Source: Aquibacillus sediminis
GTDB lineage: Bacteria; Bacillota; Bacilli; Bacillales; Amphibacillaceae
Assembly: GCF_005870085.1 (NCBI RefSeq)
Contig: NZ_SZNM01000018.1
Span: forward strand, 17,009 to 81,008
Direction of reading: 5' to 3'
Length of the DNA: 64,000 bases
Shown here: positions 26,730-34,984 of the stretch, piece after piece
How the letters are laid out: the number at the start of each line of letters is the position of its first letter
Position numbering within the stretch: position 1 is the stretch's first letter
Notes under the pieces: generated by a model
The model's input: only the letters and a program-made list of their open reading frames with translations
Database searches by the model: none
Told to the model about the DNA's origin: nothing
Program-made: the position numbers and the translations under genes

Positions 26730-26828
26730 TTACCTGAAATCTCTTGTATCTTCCATTGTTCGTGAAAATGCGACATATCCAATCGTTGTGATCAGTGTCA
26801 TCAATATAACTAATAATGTATTTTTCAT
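26730..26828 (-). CDS. 32-residue single-pass membrane peptide, distal gene of the ndh operon
   Basis: A short frame on the minus strand encodes 32 residues. It begins MKNTLLVILMTLITTIGYVA, a single transmembrane helix (about 4-21), and ends in a charged tail SRTMEDTRDFR. GGAGGG lies 6 nt before the chosen ATG (a second ATG directly upstream is too close), the stop is followed at once by a strong terminator, and the gene lies 32 bp after the ndh stop on the same strand. These four points together make it a real gene although it is below usual annotation limits. Small one-helix subunits are known for respiratory enzymes (CydX, CydS); a role at the type II NADH dehydrogenase is inferred from position only. 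Confidence 0.75.
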   Translation of the reverse strand: MKNTLLVILMTLITTIGYVAFSRTMEDTRDFR

Positions 26829-26860
26829 CATTCACCCTCCAAAATCTTTATGTTCATGTA

Positions 26861-28084
26861 TTAAAACGGTCTGAATTTCCCTTTTTTAAGTACAAGGCCA
26901 GCTCCACCTAGTAAGAATAAGTAGCGATCGTCAATGACATTTTTCATCGCTTTCGCGGTCATGCCATATAGTTTCTTATCACCAAATACAACACCCATTC
27001 CTTCTCTGCCACCTAAGGATGCAACGGTACCTTTGTCATCAAAGATAAACTGTTCCATCTGTCCACCATAGAGAAGTGCCTCGATGTTGTTAGCGCAAGT
27101 ATCTGCTTCTTGAATGGCGATTTGTGCGGTTGGTGGATATGGCTTTCCTGTTTCTGGATTCATAACCCATGCGCAATCTCCGAGAATAAAAATGTTAGGG
27201 TATCCTGGCGCACGTAAATCCGGGTCTACATTCACTTTCCCTTTTGTTAACTCAAAACCAGAATCACCGATAATGGAGTTCGCTTGCACACCACCAGTCC
27301 ATACAATTGTTCCTGCCTTTATTTCTTCCTCTTCTTCCTCTTCTTTTCCAACAATCACAGCATCTGCCTTACATTCTTTAATCATCGTACCTGTTTTAAA
27401 TTCAATGTCTCTGAATTCAAGTGACTTTCTAGCATAATCAACTAAGTCTTGGTCAAAGCCTGGTAAAATAGTTGGTGCTGCTTCAATATTAATGACACGA
27501 ACTTTGCGCCGATCAATATCATATTTTTTGCAAAGCTGTGGCACCTTTTCTGCGAGTTCACCAATAAACTCAATTCCAGTAAACCCACCTCCACCAACGA
27601 TGATCGTTAATAAATGATCATTTTCTGCTTCTTCCACTTTGTAACGGGCAAATTGGTATTCGATATGTTCTCGAATCATTCGACTACTATCCACACTTAC
27701 AATTGAAAATGCATGTTCATCCATACCTGGAATACCAAATGTGGCTTTTTCAAATCCAAGACCGATGACTAAATAATCATAATCAATTTCATCATTTTCT
27801 AAAACAATACGTTGGTCATTTTTATTAATCTTTACTACTGTATCATGAATAAGATTCACTCGATTTTTATCAATTACATCACTTATCATAATTCTTGATC
27901 GGTTTTGATTAATCGTACCTGCTGCCACTTCATGTAACCATGTTGTTTGATAATGATAGTTATGTTTATTAACTAGAGTTATTTCTGCTTCTTCAGGTTG
28001 CAATTTCTCTGTTAGTCTTTTCGTTGTCATCATTCCAGCATATCCTGCACCAAGAACGACAACTTTTGGTTTAGTTACCTGCAT
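26861..28084 (-). CDS. ndh: type II NADH dehydrogenase
   Basis: Single-subunit FAD enzyme that passes electrons from NADH to quinone without pumping protons, bound to the inner face of the membrane. 407 residues. FAD-binding GAGYAG at 12-17, NAD-binding VGGGGFTGIEF near 160-170, a run of seven glutamates (EEEEEEE) near 249-255 and the FAD C-motif NIFILGDCAW near 300, followed by PPTAQIAIQ. The C-terminus (YLFLLGGAGLVLKKGKF) is amphipathic as needed for membrane attachment. The start has AAGGACGGATTTAC upstream. Co-transcribed with the 32-residue membrane peptide downstream. YjlD/Ndh is the B. subtilis counterpart; a YutJ-type paralogue is less likely. Confidence 0.88.
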   Translation of the reverse strand: MQVTKPKVVVLGAGYAGMMTTKRLTEKLQPEEAEITLVNKHNYHYQTTWLHEVAAGTINQNRSRIMISDVIDKNRVNLIHDTVVKINKNDQRIVLENDEIDYDYLVIGLGFEKATFGIPGMDEHAFSIVSVDSSRMIREHIEYQFARYKVEEAENDHLLTIIVGGGGFTGIEFIGELAEKVPQLCKKYDIDRRKVRVINIEAAPTILPGFDQDLVDYARKSLEFRDIEFKTGTMIKECKADAVIVGKEEEEEEEIKAGTIVWTGGVQANSIIGDSGFELTKGKVNVDPDLRAPGYPNIFILGDCAWVMNPETGKPYPPTAQIAIQEADTCANNIEALLYGGQMEQFIFDDKGTVASLGGREGMGVVFGDKKLYGMTAKAMKNVIDDRYLFLLGGAGLVLKKGKFRPF

Positions 28085-28413
28085 GTAAATCCGTCCTTTC
28101 TAACAGTCTTGTTCTATTTTAGTATACCCATTACCAAAAGGATTACTTACCAAGTTCACTTATTCACAAAAATTGATAGAATAAATTGCTTCTTCACTCT
28201 GTGGGGTTTTTGCGTCTCCCTCCACTGAACGTTAGCCTAAACCAATCGAGCGAAAGCAAAAGTTTACTCCCGCTTAAACATCTCCATGTCATTTCATGTT
28301 TTGAAGCGGAAGTCTTTACGGACGTTGCACCGGAATAAACTTAGGAGTTAGAATAAAAAAAATAGAAAAGGAAGAGACATCACTTCACGATAGAAAATAC
28401 TCCCATATTCATT
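28085..28413. other. intergenic region upstream of ndh
   Basis: Holds the ndh promoter area and a copy of dispersed repeat family B (28252-28340), preceded by TTCACTCTGTGGGGTTTTTG near 28192, the same hairpin word seen at 21576. A single Rex-like half site (TTCACAA, 28163-28169) has no second half. Confidence 0.5.
28252..28340. repeat. dispersed repeat family B, copy 1
   Basis: Starts GAAAGCAAAAGTTTACTCCC and ends CGTTGCACCGGAATAAAC. It matches 62482-62569 over about 89 bp in the same orientation. The central stem CCGCTT/AAGCGG of this copy is CCCGCTT/AAGTGGG in the other, so pairing is kept. Confidence 0.85.
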
Positions 28414-29205
28414 TTACAGTGCTTTTACAAGTCCACCGTCAATTACTAGATTTTGGCCTGTCATATATGTATTGGCACCAGAACTTAAAAATACCACAAT
28501 ACGAGCAAATTCTTCTGGTGAACCATAACGCCCGATTGGGATTGTGTTTTCTGATGCTTGGCGGACTTGGTCATAGGTTTGGCCTGTACCTTGTGCTGTA
28601 TTCTCGTCTAATGATGCCAACCGTTCCGTATCAATGCGTCCTGGACCAATAGTATTAACCATAATATTGTCATTCGCATATTCTCGAGCTAACGTTTTCG
28701 ATAAGCCAACCATCCCTGCTCGGAAAGTATTGGATAGAATTAAATTATCCAATGACTGCTTAATTGATGACGAAGCGATATTGATAATACGTCCTTGTTG
28801 TTGCGCTTGCATCGAAGGTAACACTTCGCGAGCCAATCGGATATAGCTAAGTAAATTCAACTCAAAGGCAGCTTGCCAATCTTGATCATCAAACTGTTCA
28901 AATTTCCCTGCAGGCGGGCCACCGGCATTATTGATCAACACATCAACTTTTCCGTTCCAATCAAGCGCTTTTTTCACAAACGCGGTTACCGAATTAGGGT
29001 CGGTTATATCACATACACGATAATCAACTTGTTGATTTCCACTTTCCTCTTTAATAAAGCTGACCGCTTCTTTTAATGCTTGTTCCTCTCTACTGCCAAT
29101 CAAGACGTGTGCACCTTCTTTGGCAAACTCCAACGCTGTTGCTCTCCCAATTCCTTTACTTCCTGCCGCTACAATGACAGATTTTCCTTTTAAATCAAGA
29201 TCCAT
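28414..29205 (-). CDS. short-chain dehydrogenase/reductase
   Basis: 263-residue NAD(P)-dependent SDR oxidoreductase of the classical type. Cofactor motif near 10-20 is GSKGIGRA (in place of TGxxxGIG, the first part reads AAGSKGIG), NNAGG near 91-95, and the catalytic serines and tyrosine region is unusual: after INIASSSIKQ the expected YxxxK is not obvious, the equivalent stretch reading NTFRAGMVGLSKTLA with F in place of Y. Such a change is known in the YkvO/3-oxoacyl-reductase-like atypical branch. The start is the ATG 7 nt after GGGGGG. Substrate unknown; monocistronic. Confidence 0.72.
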   Translation of the reverse strand: MDLDLKGKSVIVAAGSKGIGRATALEFAKEGAHVLIGSREEQALKEAVSFIKEESGNQQVDYRVCDITDPNSVTAFVKKALDWNGKVDVLINNAGGPPAGKFEQFDDQDWQAAFELNLLSYIRLAREVLPSMQAQQQGRIINIASSSIKQSLDNLILSNTFRAGMVGLSKTLAREYANDNIMVNTIGPGRIDTERLASLDENTAQGTGQTYDQVRQASENTIPIGRYGSPEEFARIVVFLSSGANTYMTGQNLVIDGGLVKAL

Positions 29206-29566
29206 GTTCATTCCCCCCTGTCTCTTTGTATTCAATTATAGGATGAATCCGTTAACATTTCTAGGAATACCCCTTAAGCAAATAGCATTCAAAGTTATTA
29301 GAGAGTAAGCGTATGACTCAATGTATGCCATTTCACTTTCGACCGGTCTGTCATTCCTTTATCCTCCCTTTTTAAGCCCTTTTTGGCGGTTAACCGGTTC
29401 CTTATTCCGTTATCAACCTAAACTGTAGCCATTTTGCTTAAATTTGGTGCATTAGGGGAACAAGAGACCACTTGTGCCTATTATTACGGCTGTTTGGTCA
29501 TTTAGCGGAATTAGGAACCGATTTCCTCCACCTTCAACCGATCGCATACACTTCACCTATTGCTAC
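29206..29566. repeat. fold-back repeat element with 51-bp period
   Basis: Intergenic region of 360 bp. CCGGTCTGTCATTCCTTTAT begins at 29343 and CCGGTTCCTTATTCCGTTAT at 29394, 51 bp apart; an inverted copy, TTAGCGGAATTAGGAACCG, lies at 29501-29519. Layout and words (ATTCCTTTAT, TTTTTAGCC) match the element at 16811-16942. No gene. Confidence 0.75.
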
Positions 29567-30541
29567 TTAATGATTCAATTGCTGTATGAGTTTTTCGACA
29601 ATGCTTTTTTCTATCTGATCTTTTTGATAGGCACCGATTACGGAACCGCCAACTGGTGGAAGGTTTGGAATCACCAAGTTTACATCGACATGATCATTGA
29701 TCATTTCTTGTCTCATTAGCGGAAGTAATAGTTGATTTGTCTTTTCATTAAAAACGCCTCCACATAAGATTACTTTCACCTTTTCGTTTGGGTCAAATAG
29801 TTTTTTATGCAATGTTGCGATACTTAAGCATATCTCCCTTACAATACAATGAATAATATTTGTTGCGACGGCATCTCCATCCAAACTAGCTTGAAAAACT
29901 AGCTTACTTAACCTAGCAATTTCATGTTTGGGAGTAGTTGCTAGATAAACTTTATCCACTAATTGTCTACCAGTTTCAACTTGAAAATGATCATACAGTA
30001 GGTGTAAAAGGGTCGTTTTCGGTCCACGTTGATCATAGTATTTCAGTGCTGCAATCAGCCCTTGTTTGCCAATATCATAACCACTTCCTTCATCTCCAAG
30101 CAAATACCCCCATCCTCCAACTCGATCATGCACACCATTTGCATTCACCCCATAGGTAACCGATCCTGTTCCACAGATTTGTACCATACCAGGAGCACCA
30201 TACGTACCAGAATAAAGCGCATTAATCGTATCTGGTTCCACTTGAACTTCTATATTGGAGGGGACTAATCCAGCAATTACTCGATACACCTTTGCTTTTG
30301 TCTCTACACTAGCCGCTCCTGAAATACCGGCAAAAATACGAATTACTTGAAGAAATTCAGTAGGCACTTGCTCTCGAAACTGAGTAAATAGTTGTTCGAA
30401 TGTTTTCTCTAATTGCTCATCAGTTAGACTATTAGGATTTGTAGGACCAACGACAACTTCTTTTAAAACATATCCTTCTTGATCCGCTAGTACAGCATGT
30501 GTTTTTGTACCTCCACCATCAACACCAATTACATATGTCAT
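29567..30541 (-). CDS. N-acetyl amino sugar kinase of the BadF/BadG/BcrA/BcrD ATPase family
   Basis: 324-residue ASKHA-fold ATPase. The phosphate loop DGGGTKT lies at 8-14, a second IFAGISGAA near 86-95 and the adenosine motif ICGTGSVTYG and GGWGYLLGDEGSGYDIG near 133-170. Family members are GlcNAc kinases and MurK of Clostridium, which phosphorylates GlcNAc and MurNAc. Placed 300 bp downstream of murP on the same strand in the murR-murQ-murP group, it probably phosphorylates amino sugars freed from the cell wall. The ATG of MTYVIG has GGGGAG 7 nt upstream; 17 codons above are open but have no site. Confidence 0.8.
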   Translation of the reverse strand: MTYVIGVDGGGTKTHAVLADQEGYVLKEVVVGPTNPNSLTDEQLEKTFEQLFTQFREQVPTEFLQVIRIFAGISGAASVETKAKVYRVIAGLVPSNIEVQVEPDTINALYSGTYGAPGMVQICGTGSVTYGVNANGVHDRVGGWGYLLGDEGSGYDIGKQGLIAALKYYDQRGPKTTLLHLLYDHFQVETGRQLVDKVYLATTPKHEIARLSKLVFQASLDGDAVATNIIHCIVREICLSIATLHKKLFDPNEKVKVILCGGVFNEKTNQLLLPLMRQEMINDHVDVNLVIPNLPPVGGSVIGAYQKDQIEKSIVEKLIQQLNH

Positions 30542-30841
30542 TTGAATCTCCCCTAATTCCATTTTACATTGACTTAATCTATGAAAATGCATACTCTAAC
30601 TTTTCATTAGAAAGTAAGCAATACATTTCTATCTATAACTTTTTAACTTCATTAATTATATGCATGTAATCGTCCCTTTATGGATAGTACTTCTAAACGT
30701 TGGCGGAGTGTTTTAACAGACTAACATAAAGTAAAAAAAAGAACCTTCATCCGAAGAAAGGGATGAAGGAAGATAATCTTTAGTGTATACGGATGTTTTC
30801 GTGACAAAACTCCGCTAGTCTATTCGTTGCAGATTTATACA
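30542..30841. other. intergenic region between kinase gene and murP
   Basis: Contains the murP terminator (30737-30768) and AT-rich DNA that must hold the kinase promoter. No gene seen. Confidence 0.5.
30737..30768 (-). terminator. intrinsic terminator after murP
   Basis: On the minus strand CCTTCATCC pairs with GGATGAAGG across an 8-nt loop and is followed by TTCTTTTTTTT. Confidence 0.9.
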
Positions 30842-32284
30842 TTATGCTGATTTCTTTTGTGTTACTGGTTGATCACCATAAAGCTTTTCGACCATCTCTT
30901 GTTTAAATCCAAACAAGTAAGTCATACCGAAACCACCAATATAAGAAATGATTAATCCCACAATATAAATAAGATAGTTACTATCAGCAATTAATGGAAT
31001 CAGCGCTAATCCTGATGGACCAACAGTAATGGCACCAATACTTTGCATAGACAAGAATGCTCCACCAAATCCTGCACCTAGACAAGCAGTGATAAACGGG
31101 CGTCCTAAAGGTAAGACAACACCATAGATTAGTGGTTCCCCAATACCTAAGATCCCAATTGGTAACGCATTACTTACTGTTTTACGCATACGCTGATCCT
31201 TTGTTTTTAAATAGATCGCAATTGCAGCACCAACTTGACCAGCACCCGCCATTGCTAGAACAGGTAATAAGGTTGTGGAACCAATGTTTTCAATTAGATC
31301 AAGGTGAACTGGAATTAAACCTTGGTGTAGTCCCAACGTTACTAATGGTAGGAATGTTGCAGCTAGTACATATCCACCGAGCACGCCGCCAACTTCAAGC
31401 ATCACATCTACTAAGAACCAAGTAAGACCACCCATTACCCAGCCTGCAATTGGCTGAATAACAACAAGTGTAATGACAGAACCGACTAAAATTGTTATTA
31501 ATGGTGTGACTAATAGATCCAGTGCATCTGGCATTCTTTTACGAACAGATTTTTCAATTTCAGCAAATAAATAAGCAGCAATAATAACACCTAGTAAACC
31601 ACCAAGCCCCGTACTAATTTGTAAATCTAATCCGAATAATTGCAAAGCACCAATATCACTTAATACGGGAGCATAAATTATAAGACCGGCAATACCACCG
31701 AGCACCTGGGTTCCCTTAAATTCCTTGGCCGTGTTGATACCTACAAATATACCTAATGAACCAAATAACAGCCCACCAATCGCACTTAATAACTGATACC
31801 AGCTAGTATCTAAAATAGCTGGGTCAAGCACACCTGCTTCTGGATTCGCTAAGTTTAGAATAATATTCGCAATCCCAAGTATTAAACCAGAAGCAACGAA
31901 GCCCGGGATTAAAGGAACAAAAATATTACCAATATGCTTTAACATACGATGCACTGGGGATGTTTGTTTAGCTTTAAACGATGCTTTCGTGTCATCTGCT
32001 AAATCGAATTCATCCTCCTCAAGTTCACTACTCTCAATTCCAGTGATCTCAGCAAATTCATTTGTAACCTTCGTAACTTTCCCTGGTCCTAACACAACTT
32101 GGATGGCTTCATCGTCAACTACCCCTAATACGCCATCTAATTGTTTAATTGCATTAATATCGATGTTAGAGCGATCCCGTACTGTCACTCGTAAACGGGT
32201 AATACAGTTTGTAAAACTAACAATATTTTTCTTCCCTTGTAGTTGTTCTAGTATCGCTTCTGCTAATTGTTTATTATTCATCAT
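30842..32284 (-). CDS. murP: PTS N-acetylmuramic acid-specific EIIBC permease
   Basis: 480-residue membrane permease that imports and phosphorylates MurNAc to MurNAc-6-phosphate. EIIB domain at 1-85 with the phosphorylated cysteine 27 in SFTNCITRLRV; linker to about 110; EIIC domain from about 112 to 460 with ten or so membrane segments and the substrate motif GIGEPLIYGV near 390-399. No EIIA domain, so a separate donor is needed, such as the protein at 16210. Follows murQ by 15 bp in the same operon. Sucrose- and trehalose-family EIIBC proteins look alike; the murQ/murR neighbours decide the call. Confidence 0.87.
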   Translation of the reverse strand: MMNNKQLAEAILEQLQGKKNIVSFTNCITRLRVTVRDRSNIDINAIKQLDGVLGVVDDEAIQVVLGPGKVTKVTNEFAEITGIESSELEEDEFDLADDTKASFKAKQTSPVHRMLKHIGNIFVPLIPGFVASGLILGIANIILNLANPEAGVLDPAILDTSWYQLLSAIGGLLFGSLGIFVGINTAKEFKGTQVLGGIAGLIIYAPVLSDIGALQLFGLDLQISTGLGGLLGVIIAAYLFAEIEKSVRKRMPDALDLLVTPLITILVGSVITLVVIQPIAGWVMGGLTWFLVDVMLEVGGVLGGYVLAATFLPLVTLGLHQGLIPVHLDLIENIGSTTLLPVLAMAGAGQVGAAIAIYLKTKDQRMRKTVSNALPIGILGIGEPLIYGVVLPLGRPFITACLGAGFGGAFLSMQSIGAITVGPSGLALIPLIADSNYLIYIVGLIISYIGGFGMTYLFGFKQEMVEKLYGDQPVTQKKSA

Positions 32285-32299
32285 TACACCTACTTCCGT

Positions 32300-33208
32300 T
32301 TAATAAAGAACTTTATCTTCTATATCAATAGCATGGCGAACAAATCCATTTGCTTCTTCCAGACACTGTTCCGCTTCTTCCAATGAACATTGTTTTTGAA
32401 TCATGACAATAGCTACTTTCGGTTTATTATTTGATCGTTCCAAATAAGTCGCTGCTGTCTCATAATCTACTCCTGTAGCAAGGCTTATAATTTTTTTAGC
32501 ACGTTCTATTAATTTTTTATTTGTCAATTGAACATCAACCATTAAATTGCCATACACTTTACCAATTCCGATCATGGCCGAGGATGAAATCATATTAACG
32601 ACTAATTTTTGTGCCGTTCCTGATTTTAGTCTTGTTGATCCTGTTATCACTTCAGGTCCAACAATAACCTCTATTGGCACATCGGCATATTCACTAATTG
32701 GTGCATTATCGTTACAACTTACCGCCACTGTATTCGCCCCAAGTGTTCGAGCATATTTTAATCCTCCAATCACATAAGGCGTTCGACCACTTGCTGCCAG
32801 TCCAATAACCGTATCATTCTCCTTTAAATGAATCGCTTTCAATTCTTCTGTTGCAAGGTCTGGATCATCTTCAGCTCCTTCTACAGCTTTAATCAAAGCG
32901 CCTTGTCCTCCCGCAATCAGGCCTTGGACTATTTCAAAATCCGTGCCAAATGTTGGGGGGCATTCAACCGCATCTAATATACCTAGTCGACCGCTTGTCC
33001 CAGCCCCAATATAGATAAGTCTCCCACCTGTTTGGAATGAGTCAACCACAAGTGAAACCGCTTTATTTATAGAACCAATTTCTTTGCTGACCGCTAATGG
33101 AACTGTTTGATCTTCTTCATTCATTACCTTCAACACGTCATACGTAGACATATCATCTAACTTCATTGTTTTTTCATTTCTTTTTTCTGTTGTCAATTTA
33201 TCAAGCAC
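32300..33208 (-). CDS. murQ: N-acetylmuramic acid 6-phosphate etherase
   Basis: Cleaves the lactyl ether of MurNAc-6-P to give GlcNAc-6-P and D-lactate in peptidoglycan recycling; cytosolic. 302 residues, GTG start 9 nt after GGGAGG. Single SIS domain with YIGAGTSGRLGILDAVECPP near 64-83, GLIAGG near 96-101, the catalytic-region LAASGRTPYV near 131-140 and TGSTRLKSGTAQK near 192-204. Sits between murR (2 bp upstream) and murP, so the three genes form one operon. Confidence 0.95.
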   Translation of the reverse strand: MLDKLTTEKRNEKTMKLDDMSTYDVLKVMNEEDQTVPLAVSKEIGSINKAVSLVVDSFQTGGRLIYIGAGTSGRLGILDAVECPPTFGTDFEIVQGLIAGGQGALIKAVEGAEDDPDLATEELKAIHLKENDTVIGLAASGRTPYVIGGLKYARTLGANTVAVSCNDNAPISEYADVPIEVIVGPEVITGSTRLKSGTAQKLVVNMISSSAMIGIGKVYGNLMVDVQLTNKKLIERAKKIISLATGVDYETAATYLERSNNKPKVAIVMIQKQCSLEEAEQCLEEANGFVRHAIDIEDKVLY

Positions 33209-33210
33209 GA

Positions 33211-34068
33211 TTAATTGCCTCCCTTTTTACTCTGTTGAATCACTTGATGCGTGCGATTTAAATGGGAGAGAGTACTTTCATACTCCTCATGTGCGCAAGC
33301 TGTGTACAACATATCAATTACATTAAGCTGTGCAATTCTTGATGTCATTGCTGCGCTTCTAAATTCATCTTCTTTTGCAGCCACGAATAAAACCGCATCC
33401 GCCATTTTACTTAAGCTTGTGTCTGCGTATTTTGTAATCGCAATCACTTTAGCCCCTCGTGACTGTGCAATTTTCACACAATCAATAATATGGGGAGTTT
33501 CACCCGAATAAGAAATCGCCACAGCTACATCTTGATCACTAAGGTTAATTGCAGATACTTTTTGCATATGAAAGTCACTGAAAGCCGAACAGATTTTATT
33601 AATTCTTGTAAACTTTTGAATGGCATCATATGCAATTAAATAACTTGACCCAACACCATAAAAATCAATTTTTTTCGCATCAACTAAATAGTTATAGGCC
33701 TTTTTTAGCTGATCTTGATTGAGAAGATGTAACGTATCGTGTAGGGATTGAATGTTATTATTCGTTATCACAGTCATAATGTTATCAATGGAATCTCCAG
33801 GTTCTAACGTGTCCTTATCAACCTCATGAAGATTAATAACAGTAAGATCCCCCGATAGCTTCAATTTAAAATCTTTGAATCCCTTAAACCCTAACGATTG
33901 ACAATATCTCATTACAGCAGCCGCGCTAGTATACGTTTTTTCTGCAAGTTCTTGGACAGTCATTGACACGACCTCATCCGGATTTTGTATGATATACTCC
34001 GCTACCGATCGCGCCGATGGCTTTACATAATTAAGTGATTCTCTAACTTTATAGATTACTCCATCCAT
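33211..34068 (-). CDS. murR: RpiR-family regulator of MurNAc genes
   Basis: 285-residue transcription factor: N-terminal helix-turn-helix of RpiR type (about 1-75, with VQELAEKTYTSAAAVMRYCQ at 36-55) and a C-terminal SIS sugar-phosphate domain (about 120-250, with YGVGSSYLIAYDA and AISYSGETPHIIDC). The start is the ATG 7 nt after GGGGTG; five codons above, a TTG opens the frame. First gene of murR-murQ-murP. Repeats of TGAAATT...TTTCA at 34144-34190 upstream are the likely binding site, with MurNAc-6-P as the probable effector. Confidence 0.88.
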   Translation of the reverse strand: MDGVIYKVRESLNYVKPSARSVAEYIIQNPDEVVSMTVQELAEKTYTSAAAVMRYCQSLGFKGFKDFKLKLSGDLTVINLHEVDKDTLEPGDSIDNIMTVITNNNIQSLHDTLHLLNQDQLKKAYNYLVDAKKIDFYGVGSSYLIAYDAIQKFTRINKICSAFSDFHMQKVSAINLSDQDVAVAISYSGETPHIIDCVKIAQSRGAKVIAITKYADTSLSKMADAVLFVAAKEDEFRSAAMTSRIAQLNVIDMLYTACAHEEYESTLSHLNRTHQVIQQSKKGGN

Positions 34069-34143
34069 GCATGTACACCCCAATTGAGATGAATAATAAG
34101 TACTTATACATAGATTGTAATGTCTATGAAATTAAAATTCCAT

Positions 34144-34190
34144 AGTTTCTCAAAAACTGAAATTTAGTTTCAAAAACTGAAATTATTGAA
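34144..34190 (-). promoter_or_regulatory. candidate MurR operator
   Basis: Two direct copies of AGTTTC(TC)AAAAACTGAAATT lie side by side (34144-34165 and 34166-34186). Between them TGAAATTTAGTTTCA (34158-34172) is a palindrome with 5-bp arms, and a further TGAAA/TTTCA half lies at 34178. This is the form of RpiR-family sites and lies about 80-120 bp upstream of murR. Confidence 0.55.
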
Positions 34191-34241
34191 ACCGCTACCA
34201 ACGATTACTCGGTTGGTTTAAAGCACTTTCTCAAAAAACAA

Positions 34242-34275
34242 ACAAGCCGACTCAATAATCGATCGGCTTGTTCAT
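34242..34275 (-). terminator. intrinsic terminator after nsrR
   Basis: AACAAGCCGA and TCGGCTTGTT, perfect 10-bp stem with 12-nt loop, followed on the minus strand by TGTTTTTTG. Confidence 0.88.
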
Positions 34276-34316
34276 ATTAGAACTCTATTAAAGTTTTGTA
34301 TATACTCTTAACTAAT

Positions 34317-34754
34317 CTATTCCAATGCCAATAGTGCTCTTAAATCCTGTTTGTTCACAATTAAATCTGCTAATGTATAGTCATCTAACACATGTAAAAA
34401 TGCTTGTAATGCTTTATTTAATGCATGCTTTAATTTACATTTAGGCAATAATACACACTGATTCCCTTCTGCATCAAAGCACTCCATTAATACAAAATCA
34501 TTCTCCATTTCACGAACGACTTGTCCGACACAAATTTGTTCCGGTGATTGTGCAAGTTGAATCCCACCATTTCGTCCGCGAATAGTATGAATATATTCTA
34601 ATTTGTTCAATTGATGGACTATTTTGCGTACATGTTCGGTTGAGATCTCGAATGTTTCTGCAATTTCTTTAATGCTTGTTAGTTCACCTGCAGATTTCGA
34701 TGCTGCAATGATTAACACACGTAAGGCATAATCCGTATATTTTTTTAAACGCAA
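34317..34754 (-). CDS. nsrR: nitric-oxide-sensing Rrf2 repressor NsrR
   Basis: 145-residue Rrf2-family repressor with a [4Fe-4S] cluster that is lost on contact with NO. The start is a TTG placed 7 nt after GGAGG, giving MRLKKYTDYALRVLI, the usual NsrR N-terminus and the length of B. subtilis NsrR (146). Winged helix near 1-70 with TSIKEIAETFEISTEHVRKI; the three cluster cysteines are in MECFDAEGNQCVLLPKCKLK near 92-106. Divergent from hmp, its classical target, with an NsrR-like site between them at 34925. Confidence 0.92.
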   Translation of the reverse strand: MRLKKYTDYALRVLIIAASKSAGELTSIKEIAETFEISTEHVRKIVHQLNKLEYIHTIRGRNGGIQLAQSPEQICVGQVVREMENDFVLMECFDAEGNQCVLLPKCKLKHALNKALQAFLHVLDDYTLADLIVNKQDLRALLALE

Positions 34755-34924
34755 CAAAACCCCTCCTACCACCCATTTTAGTCCAACTTCCTTCAATAAT
34801 CTATAACTAAATTGTATATACTAGCTTCTATTATATCTAAAATTACGGTTCGAGTTAACAGAATTGTCATAAACTTCTTCAAAATCCTATTGAAATAGTT
34901 ACCTGTTGTTGAGTAACATTAAAC

Positions 34925-34941
34925 ATGTATAGAAAATACAC
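34925..34941 (+). promoter_or_regulatory. NsrR operator upstream of hmp
   Basis: ATGTATAGAAAATACAC: inverted halves ATGTAT and ATACA(C) separated by 5 bp, matching Bacillus NsrR sites (ATGTATTTNAAATACAT). It lies 44 bp before the hmp start, over the expected promoter. Confidence 0.72.
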
Positions 34942-34984
34942 TTTTTAAACATTTTAGTATATTAAATTAAAAGGAGATGTTTGA

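Noticed and set aside
28163..28169. Rex-like half site TTCACAA upstream of ndh
   Set aside because: The second half (TTGTGAA at the right distance) is missing; only one half is seen.
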